Shown: positions 27,762-38,000, counted from the first letter of the stretch. The stretch is DNA of 64,000 nt from Acetobacter syzygii (GCF_000964225.1 NZ_BAMZ01000007.1:1-64000), one strand, 5' to 3'. Numbers and translations are program-made. The notes: a model not told the origin generated them from the sequence alone.

Positions 27762-28379
27762 TTAATCCTGTTTTTCAAAAGCACCAGCAATGTGCAAAGT
27801 TACCTCATCGCTAATATACGGAACGTAGGTTTTTATGCCAAAATCGCTCCGTTTAAGGGCGCCTGTGGCGTCAAAGCCAATGGTATATTTTTTGTCCATG
27901 GGGTTCACGCCTGCCCCAACAAAATGAACCTGCAGGGTCTCGGGCTTGGTTACGCCGTGGAGTGTCAGATTGCCCTGAACAGTTGCATTGTTTGGGTCAG
28001 TTATTTTCACACTGGTGGAAACAAAGGTCGCAACAGGAAATTTGGTGGCATCAAACCATTGAGCGCCTTTGAGCTCATCCGTTAGCTGGGAGCTGGTTGT
28101 TTGTACGGATGCGACTGGAATGTTAACGGTCAGTTTGGACGAAGCGGGAGTCTGAGCATTGAACGCCAGTGTGCCCGAAGCATTGGAGAACGCGCCAAAA
28201 TAGTTGGTAAAGCCAAAGTGCAGAACCGAAAATCCTACCTGAGTATGGCCCGGTTCTACAGCATACGCACCAGATTTGATTTGTGCAGCATTGCTGATTG
28301 TCTGGGCAGAAGCCACGTTAAAAGTGCTTAAGGCCAGAATGGCAGATGTGGCGGATAGTAGAACGGATGTACGTCTCAT
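27762..28379 (-). CDS. YceI family periplasmic lipocalin-like protein
   Basis: A 205-residue secreted protein: the signal peptide is the first 25 or so residues (LLSATSAILALSTFNVASA), followed by the YceI beta-barrel (AYAVEPGHTQVGFSVLHFGF; GALKRSDFGIKTYVPYISDEV). YceI proteins bind isoprenoid lipids such as quinones in a lipocalin-like pocket and are often induced by acid, base or osmotic stress. The ATG at 28379 sits 12 bases after a GAGAG element; a TTG seven codons earlier would add residues that do not fit a signal peptide. No partner gene (such as cytochrome b561) is next to it. Confidence 0.88.
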   Translation of the reverse strand: MRRTSVLLSATSAILALSTFNVASAQTISNAAQIKSGAYAVEPGHTQVGFSVLHFGFTNYFGAFSNASGTLAFNAQTPASSKLTVNIPVASVQTTSSQLTDELKGAQWFDATKFPVATFVSTSVKITDPNNATVQGNLTLHGVTKPETLQVHFVGAGVNPMDKKYTIGFDATGALKRSDFGIKTYVPYISDEVTLHIAGAFEKQD

Positions 28380-28608
28380 GGGCGGTAATATCTCTCTCAA
28401 TTAGGTTTTAACATCACACTGCCAGGCAGAGCATTTTGTGTCTTGTCTGCCTACCGTGTGAAGGCGTGTTGAATCTGAAATAGCAGGTCAGGAATGAATT
28501 AATAAATAACAATAATATAAATGCTTTGTTTCTAAATTTTTCCGTTCCAGATCGTGGTGAGGTTTGCCCAAGCGGCTTGTGGGGTAGAGTCCGCTTTGCA
28601 ACAAACGA

Positions 28609-29616
28609 TTAGTTATGGGAGAGAACCGGGTAATGGCAGGCTACCTCATGGTTGGGGGCAATTGGCCTTAATTGGGGGGCATCATGCGCGCAGCGGGCCT
28701 GTGCGGCAGGGCAGCGCGTATGAAAACGACAGCCAGACGGTTTGTGCACAGGGCTGGGAATTTCCCCCCGTAAAGGGGCATGTTGTGGCGTGCCAACAAC
28801 TGGTCTAGGCACTGCCTGTGTGAGTGCAATCGTATAAGGGTGGACGGAATGGTGGAGAACGTTATCTGTCTCTCCCAATTCCACAATGGCGCCAAGGTAC
28901 ATCACGGCAACGCGGGTTGATATCTGCCGGACCACTGCCAGATCATGTGCTATAAAAACATAGGTGAGGCCCAACTGCTTTTGCAGGTCTGCGAAGAGAT
29001 TAACAATTTGTGCCTGCACGGAAACATCCAGAGCTGAAACAGGCTCGTCCGCCACGATCAGGCGGGGGGAGAGGGCAAGGGCACGTGCAATGTTAATGCG
29101 TTGGCGTTGGCCGCCGGAAAATTCGTGTGGATAACGTGCAAGGGCAGCACGGGGCAGGCTGACCAGCTCCATTAGTTCAGCCAGCCTTTGTGTTATGGCG
29201 CTGGCTGATCGGCGCTCTCCATTGACGGTGCCGTGGACTTTTAAAGGTTCTGCTAGTAGATCGCCTATTCGCCTGCGGGGATTGAGGGACGCATAGGAAT
29301 CCTGAAACACCATCTGCATTCGTTGCCGTAGAGGGCGTAGCGTGCGTTCGGGCAGATGAGTGATGTCCTGTCCCTCAAATATAATCTGCCCGGATGTTAC
29401 GTCGTGTAATCGTAATAAACAGCGGCCTAGTGTGGACTTGCCACAGCCTGATTCACCAACCAGCCCCAGTACTTCCCCAGACATGACAGAGAAGGAAATG
29501 CCGTCAACAGCTTTGAGGGTTTGCCCCTTGTTCAGCGTATAGGTTTTGTAAACATCCTTGACGGTAAGAACGGGCTCATCGCGCGTAGTCTGTAGGGAGG
29601 TGCTGTTTGGGGGCAT
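28609..29616 (-). CDS. dppF: Oligo/dipeptide ABC transporter ATPase (DppF/OppF-like)
   Basis: A 335-residue ATPase with Walker [10 protein letters not shown], signature [15 protein letters not shown], Walker [15 protein letters not shown] and the C-terminal oligopeptide/dipeptide domain with its cysteine cluster (CRFHTRCP ... CAHDAP ... ACHYP), known in some members to hold an iron-sulfur cluster. It powers import of peptides or similar solutes together with the DppD-like ATPase and the two permeases upstream. The start is uncertain: an ATG at 29616 has AGGT six bases upstream, while a GTG at 29628 overlaps the preceding stop. It is the last gene of the dpp-like operon (dppC-dppB-dppD-dppF order on the minus strand). 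Confidence 0.85.
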   Translation of the reverse strand: MPPNSTSLQTTRDEPVLTVKDVYKTYTLNKGQTLKAVDGISFSVMSGEVLGLVGESGCGKSTLGRCLLRLHDVTSGQIIFEGQDITHLPERTLRPLRQRMQMVFQDSYASLNPRRRIGDLLAEPLKVHGTVNGERRSASAITQRLAELMELVSLPRAALARYPHEFSGGQRQRINIARALALSPRLIVADEPVSALDVSVQAQIVNLFADLQKQLGLTYVFIAHDLAVVRQISTRVAVMYLGAIVELGETDNVLHHSVHPYTIALTQAVPRPVVGTPQHAPLRGEIPSPVHKPSGCRFHTRCPAAQARCAHDAPQLRPIAPNHEVACHYPVLSHN

Positions 29617-29624
29617 GAGGCACC

Positions 29625-30653
29625 TCACACAGTTGCTGTTGTGTTGGCGGAAAAACGAGGAGGTAAAGGTGTTCCCTCCATTGGCAGCAGGCAGGCGACT
29701 TTATGATGGGAGTTTATGGCATGGAATGCCGGAGGTGGAGCAGGCAGGCAGGTCGCGTGACTATAGGTGCAGCGTGGTGCAAAAGCACATCCAGCCGGAC
29801 GTTCCAGAGGCTGGGGTGGGCTGCCCGGAATGGCGGGTAAACGCTCCGGGCGAGGGCCGCTCATGGGGGGGATGGAAGCCAGCAGTGCAGCGGTATAAGG
29901 GTGTTGCGGATGTGCGAACAGGGCTTGGGTAGTTCCTGTTTCGGCCACACGCCCGGAATACAGGACCAGAGTTTTGTCACATGTTTCGGCCACCACGCCC
30001 ATATCGTGGGTGATCAGTAAAACAGAAGAACCATAGGTTTTGCGCAAATTCCGCATGAGGTCCAAAATCTGGGCCTGCACCGTTACGTCTAAGGCGGTGG
30101 TAGGTTCATCGGCAATCAGCAGAGATGGATTGCAGGAGAGGGCCATGGCAATCATGGCACGCTGGCGTAATCCGCCGGAAAGCTGGTGGGGATAACGGTT
30201 TGCGGTATTGAGCGGGTCAGGAACTCCCATTTCCCCCAGCAGCTCCACAGTGCGGGCACGGGCTTGCCTGCGGGAGAGCTTTTGGTGAACACGCAACTGC
30301 TCGTCTATCTGCCAGCCAATGGTATAAACGGGGGTAAAGGCTGTCATGGGGTCTTGGAAAATCATGGCAATCTCTTGCCCCCGCAGCGTGCGGAGCTGCT
30401 TGCCAGACATGGCCAGAAGGTCCTGCCCCTTAAAGAGGGCCATGCCTGTAATGCGTACGCCCGGTGCGTCTATTAACCCCATCAGGGCCATGGCCGTAAC
30501 GGATTTGCCAGATCCAGATTCCCCGACCAGTCCCAGTATTTCCTGCTCGCCGATACTGAAGGAGATGTTTTCAACAATAGGTATCATCTGCCCGCGTGTG
30601 GCAAAGCTTACACACAGGTTCTGCACTTCAAGCAGGGGAGCATTAACGGGCAT
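29625..30653 (-). CDS. dppD: Oligo/dipeptide ABC transporter ATPase (DppD/OppD-like)
   Basis: A 342-residue ATPase with Walker [10 protein letters not shown], signature [15 protein letters not shown] and Walker [18 protein letters not shown], ending with the same peptide-transporter C-terminal domain ([10 protein letters not shown] ... KVACLLP). The ATG at 30653 has AAGGG seven bases upstream and overlaps the end of the permease gene by 11 bases, so translation is coupled. A C7 tract (29865-29871 on the plus strand) stays in frame. It forms the heterodimeric motor with the DppF-like protein. Confidence 0.86.
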   Translation of the reverse strand: MPVNAPLLEVQNLCVSFATRGQMIPIVENISFSIGEQEILGLVGESGSGKSVTAMALMGLIDAPGVRITGMALFKGQDLLAMSGKQLRTLRGQEIAMIFQDPMTAFTPVYTIGWQIDEQLRVHQKLSRRQARARTVELLGEMGVPDPLNTANRYPHQLSGGLRQRAMIAMALSCNPSLLIADEPTTALDVTVQAQILDLMRNLRKTYGSSVLLITHDMGVVAETCDKTLVLYSGRVAETGTTQALFAHPQHPYTAALLASIPPMSGPRPERLPAIPGSPPQPLERPAGCAFAPRCTYSHATCLPAPPPAFHAINSHHKVACLLPMEGTPLPPRFSANTTATV

Positions 30654-31617
30654 CGCGTACCCTTGGGTCAAGGAGAAGGTAGGCAGCATCAACAAGAGCG
30701 TTAGCCAACACAACAAATACGGCGGAATACATGACTGTAGCCATGATTAGTGGCAGGTCCAGACTGTTGAGAGCCTGATAGGTCAGACGGCCTACACCGG
30801 GCAGGCCAAATACGACCTCGGTGAGCAAGGCTCCTCCCCCAACAAGCTGTGCAAAGTCCATGCCAAAAAGGGAGACAAATGTAATCAGTGCTGTGCGCAG
30901 GCCGTGGCGGAGGAGCACGCGGGTGGGAGACAACCCTTTGGCACGTGCTGTGCGCATGAAGTCTTCTCCCATAATGGCAACCAGATCTGCTCGTAAAATA
31001 CGGCTATAGATACCAACAAACATAACGGCCAGAACACACCACGGAATAACCAGAGACCGAAACCAGTCAAAAGGACTTTGGGTGAATGGAACATAACCTA
31101 GCCCCGGCACCCACGAAAACAGCCATGTATCGTGGTAACTGTTCTGGGTAATCAGATTGACGACCTGACCGAGCCAGAAAACAGGGATGGAAATACCAAC
31201 CAGCCCAAGCATCATCAGCAACCGGTCCAGCCAGGAACCCTTGAATGCTGCTGCAAGCACTCCCATGCCAATGGAGAGAACTACCCAGATAACAGCAGCC
31301 CCTGTAACGAGCGAAAGTGTGACGGGAGCCGCCCGCATGATTTCTGGCACAACACGCTCACCACGGTTGGCGTAAGATGCCAGATCACGCGTAATGAACA
31401 GTTTTTTCATCATAATGGCATATTGCACAGGTAATGGGCGATCAAACCCATATTCCTTGCGGACTTTTTCCATTGTTTGTGGGGCTGCGTTACGCCCTGC
31501 AATGCGGGCAGTGGGGTCAGCCCCCGGTGTTGCAAAAAAGACCGCAAACACCAAAGCTGAAATGCCAAACAACACAAAAATAGTCTGACCCATACGACGC
31601 ATGAGAGGGATGATCAT
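30643..31617 (-). CDS. dppB: Peptide ABC transporter permease (DppB-like)
   Basis: A 324-residue inner-membrane permease with about six helices. It starts with the family pattern RRMGQTIFVLFGISALVF and PGADPTAR, and has the cytoplasmic EAA loop (GEDFMRTARAKGLSPTRVLL) that docks to the ATPases. The ATG at 31617 has a GGGGGG run eight bases upstream. It lies 13 bases after the dppC-like gene. With DppC it forms the channel; the two ATPases follow immediately. The substrate may be a di- or oligopeptide, glutathione or an opine-like solute. Confidence 0.85.
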   Translation of the reverse strand: MIIPLMRRMGQTIFVLFGISALVFAVFFATPGADPTARIAGRNAAPQTMEKVRKEYGFDRPLPVQYAIMMKKLFITRDLASYANRGERVVPEIMRAAPVTLSLVTGAAVIWVVLSIGMGVLAAAFKGSWLDRLLMMLGLVGISIPVFWLGQVVNLITQNSYHDTWLFSWVPGLGYVPFTQSPFDWFRSLVIPWCVLAVMFVGIYSRILRADLVAIMGEDFMRTARAKGLSPTRVLLRHGLRTALITFVSLFGMDFAQLVGGGALLTEVVFGLPGVGRLTYQALNSLDLPLIMATVMYSAVFVVLANALVDAAYLLLDPRVRDAR

Positions 31618-31630
31618 GATTCTGCCCCCC

Positions 31631-32638
31631 TCATTCCCGCCGGGATGTGTCGCGCACGTCCAGCGCATCGCGTAGACCATCTCCCAGAATGTTCAGTGCC
31701 AGCACAACAGCTACAATAGCCATACCCGGTGCAATGGCGACCATGGGGCGGGTATAAATCAGTCCTTCTCCGTCCAGTATGATTGTTCCCCATGATGCAG
31801 CGGGTGCCTGCACCCCGATGGATAAAAAAGACAAAGCACTTTCCGCCAGAAGAGCCATGGCCATAAGCAGGGGGCCCATTACTACCAATGTTGTGCTCAC
31901 ATTGGGTAGAATATCATGCAATATTATGCGCCAACGTGGTACACCCAAGCATTTGGCGGCGGTAACAAATTCTGCCTGTCTCAGTGCAATCACGCGCCCT
32001 CGCACTGGGCGGGCGGCATAGGGTACATACACCAGTGCAATAATAACAATAGGAATAAGCAGGTTATCAGCTTCGATGACAAATGGGCCGATCTGCAATC
32101 CTGATGTGATGGTGACAATGGAGAGAGAAATAGCAAACAGATAAACAGGTACTGCCCACATTATATCCATAAGCCTGCATAGAATAATATCCGTTATTCC
32201 ACCAAAAAAACCTGCGGTAATGCCGACAATACCAGACATGATCAGGCAGAGTACAGCCGCACTGAAGGAAATAAGCAGCGAGTTCCGCCCCCCGTATAAC
32301 AGGCGTGCCATAATGTCGCGCCCTTGGCTGTCCGCTCCTAAAAAGTAGGTTGCCTGCCATGTTGGTCCAATGGGACTAAGGCCCAGGTGCAAAGGATTGT
32401 CGTTAGGCTGCATAATGTCAGTTTCCTGACCATTAAGCATAATCGTGCCAGCAACATCGGACAGAAACGGGTTGGTGTGGGCAATATGATGGGCATAAAA
32501 CGGAGCGCACAGGCTTGCCAGAATGATAAAAGCCAGTACCGCCACGGAGGCAAGGGCTGAGTGGTTACGCAGTAAGGAGCGAAGCGCACTTGTCCATGGT
32601 CCGGCGGAAAAGGGGCGTGTGTCGGACGGCTGTGTCAT
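31631..32638 (-). CDS. dppC: Peptide ABC transporter permease (DppC-like)
   Basis: A 335-residue permease: an N-terminal helix (VAVLAFIILASLCAPFYA), a periplasmic segment with the family pattern LGADSQGRDIMARLLYGGRNSL, and the EAA loop (AEFVTAAKCLGVPRWRII). It is the first gene of the dpp-like operon and has its own upstream region of about 180 bases after a terminator. No gene for a periplasmic binding protein is near, although these transporters normally need one, so the binding protein must be encoded elsewhere or substituted. Confidence 0.85.
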   Translation of the reverse strand: MTQPSDTRPFSAGPWTSALRSLLRNHSALASVAVLAFIILASLCAPFYAHHIAHTNPFLSDVAGTIMLNGQETDIMQPNDNPLHLGLSPIGPTWQATYFLGADSQGRDIMARLLYGGRNSLLISFSAAVLCLIMSGIVGITAGFFGGITDIILCRLMDIMWAVPVYLFAISLSIVTITSGLQIGPFVIEADNLLIPIVIIALVYVPYAARPVRGRVIALRQAEFVTAAKCLGVPRWRIILHDILPNVSTTLVVMGPLLMAMALLAESALSFLSIGVQAPAASWGTIILDGEGLIYTRPMVAIAPGMAIVAVVLALNILGDGLRDALDVRDTSRRE

Positions 32639-32821
32639 TATGCCTGCGTTTATTCAAGGACGATAAAAAGGAACTGTAACCTTGCGGGAACAACAGAGTT
32701 AAAAACAAGTTGGTATTGTGAACGTCCTTGCCCGCAAGAGCAAGTCAGAGCACCGCAAAGGCGCATGGTATGGTGAAGAAGAGTTGAGGGAGTTGCCGTA
32801 AATCAGACTGCGCATAAACAG

Positions 32822-32850
32822 AAAGGGGAAGGCCAGAAGCCTTCCCCTTT
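32822..32850 (-). terminator. Rho-independent terminator of the aldolase operon
   Basis: On the minus strand AAAGGGGAAGGC and GCCTTCCCCTTT (32850-32839 and 32833-32822) form a perfect 12-base stem with a five-base loop, followed by TCTGTTT. It lies 26 bases past the aldolase stop and separates that operon from dppC. The T-tail is short. Confidence 0.75.
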
Positions 32851-32875
32851 TGTGCGATGTGGGTGGAGTGTTGTG

Positions 32876-33613
32876 TTAGTTTTTGTAGTCGGGTTGCTCG
32901 CGGTCAAGCTTGCGGCGCAGGGCTTTCCAAATCATCTGGCCCTGATCGGGGTCGGTATCGAACTGTTTTTTGGTGCGCAGGAGTTTCTCTTCAGAAGGAA
33001 TATGCAAAGGCATACCAGTGGATTGCGCTGCAATCTGGATTTTGCAGGCCTGTTCCATATAATACATCCGGTAAAAAGCCTGTGCCACCGTGCTGCCAAC
33101 TGTCAGCAGGCCGTGGTTTTGTAAAATAATGGCGTTACGCGTGCCAAGGTCACGTACAAGGCGTTCACGTTCGCTGAGGTTGTCGTCAGCGGCAATGCCT
33201 TCGTAAGCGTGGAAGGCTACTGCACCATAAAATTCAATATTGATCTGGTTAAGTGGCAGAATACCCTTTTCCTGCGCAGCAATGACCATGCCGGGTATGG
33301 TGTGGGTATGCATAACGCATTCGGCATCCGGTCGGTTGGCGTGAATGGCGGAATGGATAACAAAGCCAGCGGGGTTAATGGCCCAGCTTGTTTCCTGTTG
33401 GGGAATGCCATCGGCATCCACAACGACCAGAGAGCTTGCTGTAATTTCCTCAAACAAAAGCCCGTAAGGGTTGACCAGGTAGCGGTGCCCACCACCGGGC
33501 AGGCGTAAGGATAGGTGGGTATAAACCAGATCGGTCATGTCAAACTGGGCAATAAGCCGGTAAGCCGCAGCCAGATCTTCGCGCAGTTCCTGTTCGGTCT
33601 GTAGTGTTGTCAT
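32876..33613 (-). CDS. Class II aldolase/adducin family protein
   Basis: A 245-residue zinc-dependent aldolase-like enzyme. The metal-binding histidines are visible in CVMHTHTIPG and ILQNHGLLTVG, with the early THLSLRLPGG loop. Members cleave sugar phosphates such as fuculose-1-phosphate, or act on 3-oxo acid phosphates and small alcohol acids; adducin-type members without clear substrate are common. The ATG at 33613 has AAGGA ten bases upstream. It lies 34 bases after the 2OG-oxygenase gene and ends the operon TBDR-isomerase-oxygenase-aldolase. It probably splits the carbon skeleton after the other enzymes have acted; this is inference. Confidence 0.83.
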   Translation of the reverse strand: MTTLQTEQELREDLAAAYRLIAQFDMTDLVYTHLSLRLPGGGHRYLVNPYGLLFEEITASSLVVVDADGIPQQETSWAINPAGFVIHSAIHANRPDAECVMHTHTIPGMVIAAQEKGILPLNQINIEFYGAVAFHAYEGIAADDNLSERERLVRDLGTRNAIILQNHGLLTVGSTVAQAFYRMYYMEQACKIQIAAQSTGMPLHIPSEEKLLRTKKQFDTDPDQGQMIWKALRRKLDREQPDYKN

Positions 33614-33646
33614 TGTCTGGTGGTCCTTAAATGCAAATGGTTGGAA

Positions 33647-34693
33647 TTAGTGCGTTGCTACACGTTTAAAATGGCCAAAAGTCGCGGTTTTGCGTGCTCC
33701 AGTAGGGAGTTGCAGGTCGCCTTTTTCAACCTTGCGTACCAGGTACTGATACGTTTGCAAGGCTTGTGCCCACATGTGTTCACCTATTGTAATGGTTTCG
33801 TAAGATGCTTCGTCTCCTTTGGCAAAAGCGGGCAGGGGGCGGATCTGGGTGTGATAATCGCACGCATAAAAGAGTGGGAAGGAATAGCGCTCTTCGGCGA
33901 CCTTGCGTACCCGGTGAGCTGTTGCCACAAATTGCCCTGCGGTCATGACTTCCAGCATGTCACCAATGTTGACCACAAATGCCCCCGGAATAGGGGGGGC
34001 ATCAATCCAGTCTCCATGACCATTCATGACCTCTAGCCCCGGTTTGTCAGCGAGCAGAATGGTAAAGCATTCATAATCCGTATGCGCGCCAATGCCCGGA
34101 GCATCCTGTGCTTCGGCATCGTATGGGTAGTGGATCATGCGGAGTTTGGATGGTGGAAAATTGGCAACATCATCAAAATAGTTTTCATCCAGCCCCAAAG
34201 CCAGAGCAAACCCGCGGAAGAGCGTGCGCCCAAGATCAAACACAGCACGGTAATAAGCTTCCGCGGCAACCCGGAAGCCCGGAACATCCGGCCAGTTATT
34301 GGGCCCGAGCAAAGGGGTACCTGCCTGTACAAGCGGATGGTTGGCTGGAACCTCATACCCAATATCAAAAGCTTCTTTGTGGTCGGGTCGCCCTGCGGAA
34401 TAGACTTCCTCGCCTTCCGGCACAAAGCCTTTATGGGTGGCTGATGTGCCTATGTAATAATCCATTTTTTTGTCAAATGGCTGGGCAAAAAAATCTCGCG
34501 CAGCCTTGCGGACACCTTCTATCAGGTCAGTTCCAACATGATGGCCAGAAATATAGAGAAAACCGATATTGCTTGCGGCATCACCCAGTTTTTCGGCTAC
34601 AGCCTGTCGTTCGGCTACGTCCGTGCTATAAAGACCGCTGATATCAATAACGGGAATACGGGTGAAAGTTTCAGCTGTTTTGGAAACAGACAT
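33647..34693 (-). CDS. 2-Oxoglutarate/Fe(II)-dependent oxygenase (isopenicillin N synthase-like)
   Basis: A 348-residue oxygenase of the isopenicillin N synthase family. It has the N-terminal DIOX-N part ([11 protein letters not shown], then [10 protein letters not shown]) and the catalytic barrel with the iron triad H-x-D...H (GIGAHTDYE and ATAHRV) plus the 2-oxoglutarate arginine/serine pair (ERYSFPLFY). Relatives include ethylene-forming enzyme and plant homoarginine hydroxylases, which act on arginine-like compounds, but the substrate is not readable from sequence. The ATG at 34693 overlaps the stop of the isomerase gene (TGATG). A C7 tract (33993-33999 on the plus strand) stays in frame. 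It is one of four genes under the receptor promoter. Confidence 0.85.
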   Translation of the reverse strand: MSVSKTAETFTRIPVIDISGLYSTDVAERQAVAEKLGDAASNIGFLYISGHHVGTDLIEGVRKAARDFFAQPFDKKMDYYIGTSATHKGFVPEGEEVYSAGRPDHKEAFDIGYEVPANHPLVQAGTPLLGPNNWPDVPGFRVAAEAYYRAVFDLGRTLFRGFALALGLDENYFDDVANFPPSKLRMIHYPYDAEAQDAPGIGAHTDYECFTILLADKPGLEVMNGHGDWIDAPPIPGAFVVNIGDMLEVMTAGQFVATAHRVRKVAEERYSFPLFYACDYHTQIRPLPAFAKGDEASYETITIGEHMWAQALQTYQYLVRKVEKGDLQLPTGARKTATFGHFKRVATH

Positions 34694-35559
34694 CAACCCA
34701 GTTCCTTCTTGTTGTCAGTGTTTGACATGACATGTTGAAAGTGCTCGCGTTCTGTTTGTCCGGTCCAGACATTAAGGGACCACAGATCAGCAACGGGCAT
34801 GTTGGTAAATGGCAGCGTATGTAAATAACCATCTGGCCCGCATTCGGGGGTCATGGTGGTGGTGGTGTATCCACGCGCTTGCTGGCTCTGCCATATTTGT
34901 TGCCATATGCTCTGGTGGAAGTGCAGAGCTGAAGCATATTCCGGTGCGCCGGGGTGAGGAGCCTGTGGCCCCTGATCATATCCAACGCGCGCCTGAATAT
35001 GATGCACACGCTCCACAAAAGCGGACAGATCATCCGCAGGGTCATTCAGCAGACGTTCACAGCAGACAACCCAGTGACTGATGTCGGCTGTAAAAAGGGC
35101 GGAGGGAAGCTGGGCAATAACGTCCAGTGTAACCCATGGTGTTGCCAGAATACGGGAGCGATGCGTTTCAAAGCAGCAAGGCACCTGTGCTGCACGGCAA
35201 ATATCCTGTGCCTGTGCCATAAATTCCACCTGCTGGTTTGCAGGCCAGCGGTCATTGCCGCCCAGAATAGTAATAAAACGTGGTTGCATGAGCAGGGCGC
35301 GTTCTACCGCCCCGTGCAAATCATCCAGATGCTCCTGCACTGTGGCGCTCTGGTTGGGAATAACGCCACCGCCGGTCATGGCAATGGCAATGTAAGGTGC
35401 GCCTTCGTCTTTCAGAATTGTGGCGCATGTGCGGGCCTGGCTGAGGGTTGGAGGAATACGGGCTTCCAAGCCGACAAAGCCTGCCGTGCGGGCTTCCGCC
35501 AGTGGGTGGTCCCACTGGCGGTTGTCTCCCCATAAAGTGCGGAAAAGTTCAAATTGCAT
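34693..35559 (-). CDS. Sugar phosphate isomerase/epimerase-like TIM-barrel protein
   Basis: A 288-residue protein of the xylose-isomerase-like TIM-barrel family (AP endonuclease 2 fold). It has the Glu at FVGLEARIP, a conserved ITILGGND strand, the FETHRSR metal-ligand strand, the TADISHWVV strand and a late HIQARVGY strand. Such proteins isomerise or epimerise sugars and keto acids, or dehydrate 3-keto acids. The ATG at 35559 has GGAAAG upstream and begins at the family start ([11 protein letters not shown]). It is 30 bases after the receptor gene, and its stop overlaps the oxygenase start, so it is in the same operon. Confidence 0.78.
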   Translation of the reverse strand: MQFELFRTLWGDNRQWDHPLAEARTAGFVGLEARIPPTLSQARTCATILKDEGAPYIAIAMTGGGVIPNQSATVQEHLDDLHGAVERALLMQPRFITILGGNDRWPANQQVEFMAQAQDICRAAQVPCCFETHRSRILATPWVTLDVIAQLPSALFTADISHWVVCCERLLNDPADDLSAFVERVHHIQARVGYDQGPQAPHPGAPEYASALHFHQSIWQQIWQSQQARGYTTTTMTPECGPDGYLHTLPFTNMPVADLWSLNVWTGQTEREHFQHVMSNTDNKKELG

Positions 35560-35588
35560 CAACGCTTTCCCGGTTCTTTGCTGGTTGA

Positions 35589-38000
35589 TCAGAAGTTGTA
35601 GTGCAGGTCGCAACCAACCCAGCGCGGTGTTTGAATGTACTGTGCCCGGTTGCCATCGCTCCCTGTAAAGGAATAGGTGGAGCCGTGGTTGTCTTGCAGG
35701 TTGTCAACGTAAACAGCAGCAGTCCATTTTCCGGTTTTCGGACCAACTTCCATACGCAGGCCCAAAGAGCTGATCTTGCTGGTTTTTGCGTTGTTGTCGC
35801 CCAGTGCAGCCCACATGTTGTCTTTCCAAGTGTAGCTGGCCTGCAGTGTGGTGCGGTAGTTACGGATGTCGATGTTGTAGCGTGCGACAGCACTCCATGA
35901 AAAGCGCGGCGCAAACGGGAGCTGGGAGTTGTGTGCAATTTTTGGATCAAGCGTAAGGCCCGGCAAAGAATCAACCGGACTTTTGATCTGTGCATCCAGG
36001 TAAGCAAATGACCCACGCAGATCAAGATTGGGGATCAGGTTATGGAGCGATGCAGACGCTTCGCCACCACGGGTGCGTGCGCGCGGAATGGTGCCCAGAG
36101 TCAGGGAGTTGCTGGTTACGTTTGAATTCGGATAGGGGTGGAATGTCCCAAAGAACAACGTCTGGCGGTTGTGGTATTCATAATCAAACAGAGACCCTTC
36201 CAGCACCAGTTTGTTGTGCAGGAGAGAGGATTTAATACCCACTTCATATGCAATCAGATTTTCCGGGCGGACATAATCCAGAGCAGCAGGTGCAAGCACA
36301 GGGGCTGCAAAGTAACTACCAGCCTTATACCCGTTAGAAATTGTGCCGTAGGCGTAAGTGCCCGGCACAATCTGGTAGCGCAGCCCTACGCGGCCGGTAA
36401 AGCGTTCGTAATCATGGCGTTCATTCAGGTGGTTGATCTGGCCATTCTGGGTTGCATAAAAAGGTGCGCCCAGACGTGGGCTGTTGGCCCCTACATACGA
36501 ATAGCTTGAACCACCATTAAAGCCACGTTCATCATAAGAAAAACGACCGGATGCAATAAAGTCCAGTTTTTTGGTAATATTGGTGACTGTATTGACGTAA
36601 ACGCCCGTGGACAGGTTCTGCTGCGAAAAATGATTGGTCAGGTTGACCATGCTGCCGGGGTCATCCTTACGGTAGCTGGTGTAATCCCCGTCAATCTTGT
36701 CATAGGACTCAAAAACACCGACTGTCAGGTGGAAGATTTTTGCCAGATTCATACGCAGGTGCATATCGTGCGACTGTGCAATGGCGGTATCATTCCAACG
36801 GTAATCTGCGTATTTTGTGCCAACACCATCGACCACGGCGGAGGTTGAATCTCCCCCGTTGTTTCTTACGCCACCGGGGACCGTGCCCAGACCATCGTAG
36901 TTATCCAGATCATCGCGGCGATAAAAATCGATCCCTGTTGTGGAGGAGAAGGTACCGAAGTCAAAAGCCTTGGTATAGTTGACTGATACGCCACCACCGT
37001 TTTCATTCCGTTTTGGGGGAGTATCACCAACATTAACGGCGTGTGGATTGGGGTTTGCCCCCACCCCGCCGTTGGCCACGCTGTCCAGATCCTGAGGAGA
37101 GGTGGAGCGTCCTTTGTCACGCGTGTAGTGAATATTCAGCAGCACGGAGGATGTATCGTCCACCACAAACTTGGTCAGGTTGCGGATTGCCAGCAGATCC
37201 TGCGAGCCATAGCGTGCTCCTGTGGCAACGTCCTTCTGCCAGCCGTCGCCTTTAACGTAGTTGAACGCCAGACGGTTGGAAATTTTGCTGGTAATAGGCG
37301 TGTTAATGGCAAAGCGACCACGGTTTGTGTTGTAGCTGCTGTAGCCCCATTCTGCATACCCGCCGAATTTATCAGATGGTTTAACAGATTGAACGTTAAT
37401 GCTGCCGCCCGTGGTGCTGCGACCCATATCAAAACCCTGAGGGCCTTTTTCTGTGGCAACGCTTTCAACATCCAGCATCTGCCCCGTGTAAAAAACGGGG
37501 AAAGGAGCCAGCACACCGTCCAGATAAATGCCAATCCCGCCCATGTTGGTGCCCACATAGTCATCCAGACCAACGCCACGGATGGAAAAGATGGGAGCCG
37601 AGCCTGAAACCGCATTTGTTGCGGTGACGCCGGGCGTAAAGGAGGCAATGTCCTTGGGGTTTTCAAGGTGAAGCGAGCGTAGTTCCTGACCGCTGATCAC
37701 GTTAACCGTTGTCGGTTCGGACAGGTAGCGGTGGGTGTGTGACTGCGTAACTTCTACCTGTTCGGTAGCCCCTTTACGCGGTGCTGTGTTTTTCCGGCGT
37801 GGTGTGGTTCCAGCGTGCTTGCGGCCACTGGCGGCATGGTTAGCCGTTACGGGGTGAGCACTGCTGGAGACCGGTGTCGTTGCGGCTGCTGCCAGCGGCG
37901 AGGTGGAAGCCAGAAGAAGGCAGGGCAAGGCTGGCAGGGTTACATAAGCTGGAACCGTAGCCAGAAGACGGAAGGACCGACGTAAAAAACATGATTTCAT
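35589..38000 (-). CDS. TonB-dependent receptor of a catabolic operon
   Basis: An 803-residue outer-membrane receptor. A long signal peptide (VTLPALPCLLLASTSPLAAA) is followed by a basic linker, a TonB-box-like TEQVEVTQ, the plug (about 95-215; ISGQELRSLHLENPKDIASF, then SIRGVGLDDYVGTNMGG and ATEKGPQGFDMGRSTTGG) and a barrel ending CDLHYNF. Its plug lacks the classical siderophore-receptor features, and it sits with catabolic enzymes, so it probably imports an organic nutrient, not iron. It is the first gene of its operon, followed by the isomerase, oxygenase and aldolase genes. Alternating TTCGTT elements lie in its promoter region. The start is the ATG at 38000. Confidence 0.86.
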   Translation of the reverse strand: MKSCFLRRSFRLLATVPAYVTLPALPCLLLASTSPLAAAATTPVSSSAHPVTANHAASGRKHAGTTPRRKNTAPRKGATEQVEVTQSHTHRYLSEPTTVNVISGQELRSLHLENPKDIASFTPGVTATNAVSGSAPIFSIRGVGLDDYVGTNMGGIGIYLDGVLAPFPVFYTGQMLDVESVATEKGPQGFDMGRSTTGGSINVQSVKPSDKFGGYAEWGYSSYNTNRGRFAINTPITSKISNRLAFNYVKGDGWQKDVATGARYGSQDLLAIRNLTKFVVDDTSSVLLNIHYTRDKGRSTSPQDLDSVANGGVGANPNPHAVNVGDTPPKRNENGGGVSVNYTKAFDFGTFSSTTGIDFYRRDDLDNYDGLGTVPGGVRNNGGDSTSAVVDGVGTKYADYRWNDTAIAQSHDMHLRMNLAKIFHLTVGVFESYDKIDGDYTSYRKDDPGSMVNLTNHFSQQNLSTGVYVNTVTNITKKLDFIASGRFSYDERGFNGGSSYSYVGANSPRLGAPFYATQNGQINHLNERHDYERFTGRVGLRYQIVPGTYAYGTISNGYKAGSYFAAPVLAPAALDYVRPENLIAYEVGIKSSLLHNKLVLEGSLFDYEYHNRQTLFFGTFHPYPNSNVTSNSLTLGTIPRARTRGGEASASLHNLIPNLDLRGSFAYLDAQIKSPVDSLPGLTLDPKIAHNSQLPFAPRFSWSAVARYNIDIRNYRTTLQASYTWKDNMWAALGDNNAKTSKISSLGLRMEVGPKTGKWTAAVYVDNLQDNHGSTYSFTGSDGNRAQYIQTPRWVGCDLHYNF

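Noticed and set aside
35589-36025. A second frame on the same strand at the end of the catabolic receptor
   Set aside because: The receptor frame is continuous to its barrel end; the other frame is a shadow.
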